Source: an uncultured Clostridia bacterium (GTDB taxonomy: Bacteria; Bacillota; Clostridia; Christensenellales; Borkfalkiaceae). From it: a stretch of DNA of 45,441 nt. Below are positions 39,980 to 45,441 of the stretch, in pieces; position 1 is the first letter of the stretch, and every line of letters starts with the position of its first letter. A program made the position numbers and the translations under genes. The notes beneath the pieces were generated by a model. The model was not told the DNA's origin. It ran no database searches and worked only from the letters and a program-made list of their open reading frames with translations. The DNA is taken from positions 1 to 45,441 of the forward strand of contig CAKQMB010000016.1 of NCBI GenBank assembly GCA_934254825.1. Reading direction: 5' to 3'.

Positions 39980-40834
39980 ATGGAGAATTTTACGGAGAAT
40001 AACGCGCAGTCCGAAGAGAATTTTCGGAATGAAAACAACGCGCGGCAAAATTCCGCCGCGGATATTATTCTGAAAGCCGCGGGACTGAGAAAAACCTTTA
40101 AACTGAGCAAAAAGCAAATGAAAATCGAGCGAACTAACGCTTCGGTTAAAGTTGCCGTGGATAATCTTTCGTTTTCGGCGAAAAGAGGAGAGATTTACGG
40201 ACTTTTGGGTCCTAACGGAGCGGGGAAAACCACTACGCTCAGAATGCTTGCCACGCTTATCAGACCCGATAGCGGCGACGCGACGATTGACGGCATAAGC
40301 GTTGTTAAAAATCCCGAAAAGGTTCGCGGAAAGATAGGTTTTTTAACGAGCGAGTTAAAACTCGAAGACTTTTTCACCCCGAATTATCTTTACGATTTCT
40401 TTTCCGAGCTTCACGGCGTGGAAAAATCGGTTTCGGAGAAGAGAAAGGCAGTACTTTTCAAAAAATTCGGAATAGATAAGTTCGCGGAAGTAAAAGTAGG
40501 CGATCTTTCTACGGGGATGAAACAAAAAGTTTCGCTCGTTATTTCTATCGTTCACGACCCCGATTTTATTATTTTCGACGAGCCTACCAACGGTCTCGAC
40601 GTTATAACCGCAAAAACGGTGACGGATTTCCTCGTCGATTTGAAAAACGAGGGCAAAACGATTATCATTTCCACGCATATTTTTTCGCTTGTCGAAAAGC
40701 TTTGCGACAGAGTGGGGATAATAATCAACGGAAAAATGGCGGCGGAGGGCGATCTTAAAGATATCACCGCAGAAAAGGATCTCGAAACGGTATTTTTCGA
40801 AATTTACGAAAAGGAGGGCGGCGAAAATGCGTGA
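39980..40834 (+). CDS. ABC-2 type exporter ATP-binding protein (NatA-like)
   Basis: 284 residues. An Asn/Glu-rich start of about 30 residues precedes the ATPase. Walker A is GPNGAGKTTT, the signature LSTGMKQKVS, Walker B FIIFDEPTNGLD and the H-loop IISTH. The LSTGMKQ form and the lone domain are typical of the NatA/CcmA subgroup that energises ABC-2 permeases for Na+, drugs or peptides. It overlaps the permease gene by 8 bases. AAAAGGAGAGC precedes the ATG. The substrate is unknown. Confidence 0.92.
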   Translation: MENFTENNAQSEENFRNENNARQNSAADIILKAAGLRKTFKLSKKQMKIERTNASVKVAVDNLSFSAKRGEIYGLLGPNGAGKTTTLRMLATLIRPDSGDATIDGISVVKNPEKVRGKIGFLTSELKLEDFFTPNYLYDFFSELHGVEKSVSEKRKAVLFKKFGIDKFAEVKVGDLSTGMKQKVSLVISIVHDPDFIIFDEPTNGLDVITAKTVTDFLVDLKNEGKTIIISTHIFSLVEKLCDRVGIIINGKMAAEGDLKDITAEKDLETVFFEIYEKEGGENA

Positions 40835-41981
40835 AATTTTTGTCATTGTAAAAAAAGAACTTAAAAGATTTTTTACCGACAAGAGAATGCTTATGTCGCT
40901 TATCCTCCCGGGCGTTCTTATATTCGTGCTTTATTCCCTTATGGGATCGTTTATCGGCGACGCGTTCACTCCGTCCGACGAATACGAGTATATCATCTGT
41001 GCCGAAAACGAGTCCGCGACTCTCGACGCGTACATGCAGGCGGTCGGATATAAATACAAAACCGTTACCGCGGGCAAAGAAGAAGCCGAAAAACTTCTTT
41101 CCGACAAGGAGATCGATCTTTACATATCTTTCAGCGACGGGTTCGACGGCGCGGGCGAAAATAAAAACGTAATAATCAAATACAACTCGGCAAAAACCGA
41201 ATCTGCGAAGCTTTATTCCACATTGCAGGCGGTGTATTTGCAGAACGCGGTCGAGAACATACAGTACAGATACACGGTAAACGCGGGTGTGGAAAACGCC
41301 GATCTTGCGACAGAACAGGATATCTCGAAAATGCTTATTACCATGTTCGTTCCGTTTATTCTCCTTATCTTCCTCGTAACGGGAAGTATCGGCGTGGCAA
41401 CGGAATCGATTGCGGGCGAAAAGGAAAGAGGAACGATCGCAACGCTTTTGGTAACGCCCGTTAAAAGAGAGTATATCGCGCTCGGAAAAATAATCGCGCT
41501 CACGATAACTTCTCTGTTTTCGTCGCTCGTTTCGTTCGTCGGGCTTATGGGTTCGCTCCCGAAGCTTATTCAGACGGGCGGTGAATTCGCCGTGGATATT
41601 TCCGTTTACGGAGCGGGGGCGATTTTCGGAATACTCGGAATAATTCTCGTGTCGGTTATGATGTTCACGATGATCATGTCCATTCTTTCCACGTTCGCGA
41701 AAAGCGTTAAGGAAGCTTCTCAGCTCGTTATGCCCGCGATGATAATCGTTATGCTTGCGGGCGTAACGTCGATGATCGGCGGCGGAAAAGTCGCGACAAA
41801 TCCCGCGCTTTATCTTATCCCCGTTTATAACTGCGCGCAGAGCCTCGCGATGATTTTCTCGGGCGAGTTCAGCGGACTTTGTTATCTTTTTACCGTTCTT
41901 TCGGACGTTGCGGTCGTTGTGATCGGCGTGGTGATCCTCGCGAAAATGTTCAATAACGAAAAGATAATGCTCAATAAATAA
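40827..41981 (+). CDS. ABC-2 type exporter permease (NatB-like)
   Basis: 384 residues. One N-terminal helix (about 22-42), a 140-residue extracytoplasmic region and five or so C-terminal helices from about residue 165 follow the ABC-2 plan. The cytoplasmic motif EKERGTIATLLVTPVKREYIALGKI is diagnostic of NatB/YhgE-type permeases. It is translationally coupled with the ATPase by an 8-base overlap. The last ten codons (FNNEKIMLNK) and stop lie in the first of three 34-bp tandem repeats. It probably exports Na+ or an amphipathic compound, by family analogy only. Confidence 0.9.
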   Translation: MREIFVIVKKELKRFFTDKRMLMSLILPGVLIFVLYSLMGSFIGDAFTPSDEYEYIICAENESATLDAYMQAVGYKYKTVTAGKEEAEKLLSDKEIDLYISFSDGFDGAGENKNVIIKYNSAKTESAKLYSTLQAVYLQNAVENIQYRYTVNAGVENADLATEQDISKMLITMFVPFILLIFLVTGSIGVATESIAGEKERGTIATLLVTPVKREYIALGKIIALTITSLFSSLVSFVGLMGSLPKLIQTGGEFAVDISVYGAGAIFGILGIILVSVMMFTMIMSILSTFAKSVKEASQLVMPAMIIVMLAGVTSMIGGGKVATNPALYLIPVYNCAQSLAMIFSGEFSGLCYLFTVLSDVAVVVIGVVILAKMFNNEKIMLNK

Positions 41982-42049
41982 GTTCAATAACGAAAAGATA
42001 ATGCTCAATAAATAAGTTCAATAACGAAAAGATAATGCTCAATAAATAA
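41948..42049 (+). repeat. Three exact 34-bp tandem repeats covering the permease gene's 3' end
   Basis: Units GTTCAATAACGAAAAGATAA... at 41948-41981, 41982-42015 and 42016-42049 are identical. The first encodes the permease C-terminus including its stop codon; the other two are untranslated because 34 is not a multiple of 3 and the stop comes first. Confidence 0.95.
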
Positions 42050-42098
42050 TCGGGTTCAAAAGGCGGCGAATATCCGTTTAAAATAAAAATATCTTAAA

Positions 42099-42138
42099 AA
42101 CACCTTCAAAACGTTTGACAAAGCGGCTTGAAGGTGTT
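42099..42138. promoter_or_regulatory. 11-bp inverted repeat around the infC -35 box
   Basis: AACACCTTCAA (42099-42109) and TTGAAGGTGTT (42128-42138) are exact complements flanking the -35 hexamer. It may terminate the exporter operon or act as an operator on the infC promoter. Confidence 0.55.
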
Positions 42139-42143
42139 ATTAT
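42115..42143 (+). promoter_or_regulatory. Promoter of the infC-rpmI-rplT operon
   Basis: TTGACA (42115-42120), 17-base spacer, TATTAT (42138-42143). The leader is about 180 bases. Confidence 0.8.
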
Positions 42144-42149
42144 TTGTGA

Positions 42150-42298
42150 GTAAAGCAGAAGTTACCCTTCTCGCCGCAAGACAAATTGAAGCGGCGCATA
42201 TCATTTTATCGTCTTCGCGTTATGCGTGTTAATGTGTATCGGCGCGGGGCGGGAGATTATGTTATGTCACGGGTTTGCTTTGCAAGCCCGTTTTTTTT
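42150..42298 (+). promoter_or_regulatory. infC leader with intrinsic terminator (probable L20-type attenuator)
   Basis: The leader ends in ACGGGTTTGC-TTT-GCAAGCCCGT (42269-42291) and eight T, placed 34 bases before infC. In Bacillota this operon is controlled by L20 binding its leader and favouring termination. An upstream pairing partner (CGCCGC at 42172 with GCGGCG at 42191, and GCGCGGGGCGGG) could form the antiterminator. The leader class is inferred from position. Confidence 0.65.
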
Positions 42299-42332
42299 CG
42301 GGCAAATCAATGAGGGAAAGAGGTAAACTACC

Positions 42333-42848
42333 ATTAAAGATCAAGTTCAGATCAACGAAGACATCAGAGACAGCGAAGTCCGTCTGATAGGAAGCGACGG
42401 AGCGCAGCTCGGAATTATGAGTTCCCGCGAGGCGTTAAGGCTTGCCGAAGAGCAGGATCTCGACCTTGTTAAAATAGCCGCGGGCAGCGGCGTGCCGGTC
42501 TGCAAGATAATGGACTACGGCAAATACAAGTTCGAAATGCTCAAAAAGCAGAAAGAAGCCAAGAAAAATCAGAAAGTCGTCGAGCTTAAAGAGGTATGGT
42601 TGTCTATGACGATAGACGTAGGCGATCTTAACGTAAAAGCTCGTCAGACGCAGAAATTTTTAACGGCGGGCAACAAAGTAAAGGTTTCAATAAGAATGAG
42701 AGGAAGACAGAACGCGCACTCGGCTTTGGGCGTGGACGTTATGAACAGGTTCTTCGAACTTGTAAAGGACGTCGCGGTTATGGAAAAGAAACCGCTTCTC
42801 GAAGGCAGAAACATTTTAATGATTCTCGCACCCTTGAAATCTAATTAA
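42333..42848 (+). CDS. infC: Translation initiation factor IF-3, AUU start codon
   Basis: 171 residues when read from an ATT at 42333, with AAAGAGGT 8 bases upstream. The protein (IKDQVQINEDIRDSEVRLIGSD...) then aligns with the full IF-3 N-domain start; beginning at the first ATG (42417) would remove 28 conserved residues. Non-AUG starts are a hallmark of infC and let IF-3 repress its own translation by rejecting the non-canonical codon. The linker KYKFEMLKKQKEAKKNQK and the C-domain (MRGRQNAHSALG, GRNILMILAP) are standard. IF-3 dissociates 70S ribosomes and proofreads start-codon choice. rpmI follows at 42878. Confidence 0.93.
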   Translation: MKDQVQINEDIRDSEVRLIGSDGAQLGIMSSREALRLAEEQDLDLVKIAAGSGVPVCKIMDYGKYKFEMLKKQKEAKKNQKVVELKEVWLSMTIDVGDLNVKARQTQKFLTAGNKVKVSIRMRGRQNAHSALGVDVMNRFFELVKDVAVMEKKPLLEGRNILMILAPLKSN

Positions 42849-42877
42849 AATAAGTAATAAAAACGGAGGAATAGATC

Positions 42878-43078
42878 ATGCCAAAAATGAAATCGCATAG
42901 CGGCGCAAAGAAGCGTTTCAAGCTCACCGCTACGGGAAAAGTTAAGAGATACAGCCAGAACAAGAGCCACATCCTTAGCAAAAAATCCACCAAGAGAAAA
43001 AGAAGACTCAGAACCGGAACTTACGTTTCGTCCACTCAGGAAAAGACTATCAAGGGTCTTATTCCTTATAAAGCGTAA
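42878..43078 (+). CDS. rpmI: Ribosomal protein bL35
   Basis: 66 residues, highly basic. MPKMKSHSGAKKRFKLTATGKVKR is the family's universal start and KKSTKRKRRLR the core. It binds 23S rRNA in the large subunit. AACGGAGGAATAG precedes the ATG, and rplT follows 18 bases after the stop. The order infC-rpmI-rplT is standard. Confidence 0.97.
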   Translation: MPKMKSHSGAKKRFKLTATGKVKRYSQNKSHILSKKSTKRKRRLRTGTYVSSTQEKTIKGLIPYKA

Positions 43079-43096
43079 TAAAGGAGACAACGGGAT

Positions 43097-43453
43097 ATGC
43101 GTATTAAAAGAGGCGTAAACGCTGCTAAAAAGCGTAGAAAGATAATGAAACTCTCCAAAGGTTACTTTGGAGCTAAGAGCAAACTTTACAGAGTTGCCCG
43201 CCAGGCGGTAATGAAATCTCTCAATTATGCGTTCGTCGGAAGAAGACGCAAGAAGAGAGACTTCCGTAAGCTCTGGATCGCAAGAATAAACGCTGCTTGC
43301 CGTCTTAACGGTATGTCTTACAGCACGTTTATGCACGGTCTTAAACTTGCCGACGTAAACCTCAACAGAAAGGTTCTTGCCGACATCGCCGTAAACGACG
43401 CTGCCGCTTTCACGGCTCTCACCGAGACCGCTAAGGCAAAGCTTGCAAAATAA
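43097..43453 (+). CDS. rplT: Ribosomal protein bL20
   Basis: 118 residues. MRIKRGVNAAKKRRKIMKLSKGYFGAKSKLYRVARQAVMKSL is the conserved RNA-binding extension; GRRRKKRDFRKLWIARINAACR the globular core. bL20 is needed early in 50S assembly and represses this operon through the leader in Bacillota. AAGGAGAC precedes the ATG. A terminator follows 8 bases after the stop. Confidence 0.97.
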   Translation: MRIKRGVNAAKKRRKIMKLSKGYFGAKSKLYRVARQAVMKSLNYAFVGRRRKKRDFRKLWIARINAACRLNGMSYSTFMHGLKLADVNLNRKVLADIAVNDAAAFTALTETAKAKLAK

Positions 43454-43460
43454 TCGACAG

Positions 43461-43489
43461 GCCGTAACGAATAATCCGTTGCGGCTTTT
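43461..43489 (+). terminator. Terminator of the infC operon
   Basis: GCCGTAACG pairs with CGTTGCGGC (9 bp, one G-U), loop AATAATC, then four T. Confidence 0.8.
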
Positions 43490-43577
43490 CTAAATTATAA
43501 GCATATTTAAAACGTATTAAGACCGTATCGAAAACAGGCGAATACGTTATAATAAGTCGATAACACCCGACAGAGTA

Positions 43578-44357
43578 ATGATTACGTCCAAAAACAACCA
43601 ACTCGTAAAAGAATTAGCTTCTTTGAAAGAAAAGAAATATCGCGACGAAAAAGGATTGTACCTCGTCGAGGGGTACAAAATGGTTCGCGAGGCTTTGCTT
43701 GCGAAAAAGAAGGTAAAAACGCTTGTCGGAACGGAGACCGCCTATAAGGAATCGGGCATAGAGAAACTTATATCGGACAAGTCCGATTTAGCGGTAGAAA
43801 CCGTTTTTGTCAGCGAGGACGTTTTGTCGAGAATAAGCGACTGTAAAACTCCGCAGGGCTTAGCGTGCGCTCTTGAAAAGGAAGAGTATTCCGCCGATCC
43901 GCCTGCGGGTAACTGCATCTTGCTCGACGGCGTTTCCGATCCGGGGAATATGGGTACGATCATCCGTACCGCCGCGGCTGTCGGGGTAAAGGATATTTAT
44001 CTCGTTAATTGTTGCGATCCGTTTTCGCCGAAAGTCGTCCGTTCGTCAATGAGCGGTATTTATTCGGCGAGACTGCATTTCATCGATTACGACGATTACG
44101 AAAAAGTTTTTAAAGATACGGAACTTATCGCCGCGGATATGGGCGGCGAAAATATCTTCGGGTATAAGCCGTCGGGGAGGTTCTGTATTGCCGTCGGAAA
44201 CGAAGCCAACGGACTAAGCGGAAAAACGATAAAAGCCGCAAATAAAATCGCGAGCATTCCTATGACGAAAAACGCGGAAAGTCTCAACGTGGGCGTCGCG
44301 CTTTCCGTAATGCTTTACGAGCTTACGCTCGGTTCGGGCGGAAAGCTTGCGGAGTGA
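43578..44357 (+). CDS. SpoU/TrmH-family RNA 2'-O-methyltransferase
   Basis: 259 residues. The N-terminal 95 residues form the substrate-binding domain (SLKEKKYRDEKGLYLVEGYKMVREAL). The SPOUT knot has its three motifs: LDGVSDPGNMGTIIRTAAAVG (motif 1), IAVGNEANGLS (motif 2) and SIPMTKNAESLNVGVALSVMLYE (motif 3). Such enzymes 2'-O-methylate rRNA or tRNA ribose using SAM; the one next to rplT or pheS in many Bacillota is an rRNA methylase-like protein of unknown position. The start codon has only a poor ribosome site (GACAGAGTA). It is the first of a probable pair with yebC. Confidence 0.9.
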   Translation: MITSKNNQLVKELASLKEKKYRDEKGLYLVEGYKMVREALLAKKKVKTLVGTETAYKESGIEKLISDKSDLAVETVFVSEDVLSRISDCKTPQGLACALEKEEYSADPPAGNCILLDGVSDPGNMGTIIRTAAAVGVKDIYLVNCCDPFSPKVVRSSMSGIYSARLHFIDYDDYEKVFKDTELIAADMGGENIFGYKPSGRFCIAVGNEANGLSGKTIKAANKIASIPMTKNAESLNVGVALSVMLYELTLGSGGKLAE

Positions 44358-44388
44358 TAAATCAATAAAAATATAACAGGAGAATAAT

Positions 44389-45129
44389 ATGTCAGGACAT
44401 AGCAAATGGGCTAACATAAAGAATAAAAAAGCCAAAACGGACGCGGTAAAGGGCAAAATATTCACCAAGATCGGCAGAGAAATCGCCGTCGCGGCAAAAG
44501 GTAACCCCGATCCGTATACCAACAGCAAGCTCGCGGACGTAATCGCCAAGGCGAAAGCCGCGAATATGCCTAACGATAACATTAAAAGAAGTATCGCGAA
44601 GGCTGCGGGCGAACTTAACAACGTCAACTATGAAAATCTTACCTACGAGGGTTACGGCGTAGGCGGAAGCGCGGTTATCGTTGCCACGCTTACCGACAAT
44701 AAAAACAGAACGGGCGGCGATGTCAGACATATTTTCTCCAAGTACGGCGGAAATATGGGTACGACGGGTTCGGTTTCGTATATGTTCTCGAACAAAGGCG
44801 TTATCGTTATCGAAAGAACTGTCGATCTCGACGAAGACACGATGATGGAAGTCGCTCTCGAAGCCGGCGCGGAAGACGTTATCACTTGCGACGACTCTTA
44901 CGAAATAAGAACGGCTCCCTCCGATTTCTCCGCGGTCAGAAAATATCTCGAAGACAAGGGATATGAGTTCCTCGAAGCGGAAACCATGATGATCCCCACC
45001 GATAAGGTCACGCTTGACGATCAGCAGGTCGAAACTTTCCGTAAAATGCTCGACGCTTTCGAAGATCACGACGACGTTCAGGACGTTTATCACAACGTTG
45101 ATCTTCCCGACGACGAAGACGAGGATTGA
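44389..45129 (+). CDS. yebC: YebC/PmpR-family protein (TACO1-like)
   Basis: 246 residues. MSGHSKWANIKNKKAKTDAVKGKIFTKIGREI is the family's invariant start, followed by MPNDNIKRSIAKAAGE and the GYGVGGSAVIVATLTDNKNRT core. Members have been described as transcriptional regulators and, more recently, as translation factors that relieve ribosome stalling at proline stretches. The C-terminus is strongly acidic (DLPDDEDED). ACAGGAGAATA precedes the ATG. It follows the methyltransferase gene by 31 bases. Confidence 0.95.
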   Translation: MSGHSKWANIKNKKAKTDAVKGKIFTKIGREIAVAAKGNPDPYTNSKLADVIAKAKAANMPNDNIKRSIAKAAGELNNVNYENLTYEGYGVGGSAVIVATLTDNKNRTGGDVRHIFSKYGGNMGTTGSVSYMFSNKGVIVIERTVDLDEDTMMEVALEAGAEDVITCDDSYEIRTAPSDFSAVRKYLEDKGYEFLEAETMMIPTDKVTLDDQQVETFRKMLDAFEDHDDVQDVYHNVDLPDDEDED

Positions 45130-45157
45130 TTGTCTTTTAATAAATACTAAATATGTG

Positions 45158-45185
45158 AGGCGGGCGATTTATTCGCTCGCCTTTT
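45158..45185 (+). terminator. Terminator after yebC
   Basis: AGGCGGGCGA pairs with TCGCTCGCCT (10 bp, one G-U), loop TTTAT, then four T. Confidence 0.85.
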
Positions 45186-45441
45186 ATGTTAAAAGTAAAT
45201 CGTTATCGGGAGGCTTATATCATTTCAGTCGAAAATACAAAAAAAGAGTTCCGAAAACAGATGAAAAAGTGCTCCTTTTTGCATGTTTTGCAACGTTATT
45301 CGCCCGCTTTTGTCGTAAAAGGTAGAAATAACGAAAATTTTAAACTTTTTTTGAAAAAGGTATTAAAAACAGTTGACAAAGAGAGGTGTGAAGTGGTAAG
45401 ATAAGCAAGCAAATTGAGCGAGGGCTTATGTAAGCCGTAAC
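45186..45441 (+). other. End of window, no supported gene
   Basis: A 72-codon frame at 45186 lacks a ribosome site and family signature, and its end overlaps a promoter-like pair, TTGACA (45373-45378) and TAAGAT (45397-45402) with an 18-base spacer, which probably drives a gene just outside the window. Confidence 0.5.

Noticed and set aside
45186..45404. Small basic protein after yebC
   Set aside because: No ribosome site, starts inside the terminator region and overlaps a promoter at its end.

Overview
The window reads as a chromosomal segment of a strictly anaerobic, fermentative Gram-positive bacterium of the Clostridia (Bacillota). The reasons are the infC-rpmI-rplT operon with an attenuator-type leader, Rex, an LDH-fold malate dehydrogenase, a [FeFe] hydrogenase, an Hdr/Flx electron-bifurcation set, a DUF378 membrane protein, strong GGAGG ribosome binding sites and near-consensus sigma-A promoters with 17-bp spacing. 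An uncultured gut lineage is plausible, but I cannot place it from sequence alone. Almost all genes lie on the + strand; the exception is a minus-strand block at 11.4-15.75 kb (tRNA-Val, DUF378 protein, ABC transporter, pseudouridine synthase).

Layout. 0-2 kb: the end of a probable GH78 rhamnosidase, a NodB-like deacetylase and a Gfo/Idh/MocA oxidoreductase. 2.4-9.3 kb: an accessory island behind one strong promoter. It encodes a membrane protein with a Rossmann-like core and a C-terminal RyR domain, a TIR-methyltransferase fusion, and a double-TIR/TPR protein whose thirteen 42-residue repeats are cut by one in-frame stop. This is the best candidate for an undescribed system, probably NAD+-linked conflict or immunity. 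9.3-11 kb: an SGNH hydrolase and a metallophosphoesterase separated by a 278-bp MITE-like element. 11-17.4 kb: tRNA-Val with a very long inverted repeat at its 3' end, the minus-strand block, and an RlmD-like methyltransferase. 17.5-21.2 kb: adenine deaminase, an approximately 411-nt structured RNA of unassigned class behind a perfect consensus promoter, and cysK with a short MITE in its leader.

21.3-36 kb: the energy-metabolism core. rex is followed by malate dehydrogenase, fumarase, HdrBCA, FlxDCBA-like subunits, a soluble fumarate-reductase-like pair, a small PQ-loop-like membrane protein, a thioredoxin-like [2Fe-2S] protein and a group-B-like [FeFe] hydrogenase. Read together, oxaloacetate goes to malate, fumarate and succinate, and NADH oxidised by FlxA/HdrA could be bifurcated to ferredoxin (then H2) and to fumarate. 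The pairing of Hdr-Flx with a fumarate reductase lacking a haem membrane anchor is inference from gene order.

36-45.4 kb: a DUF2238-like membrane protein, two tandem paralogous lipoproteins with a Listeria-Bacteroides repeat, a truncated exported protein, an ABC-2 exporter whose 3' end is triplicated, the infC operon with an AUU start codon, an SpoU-type rRNA methyltransferase and a YebC-family protein. Several families of short tandem repeats sit in intergenic regions. All assignments come from reading motifs by eye; no database search was run.
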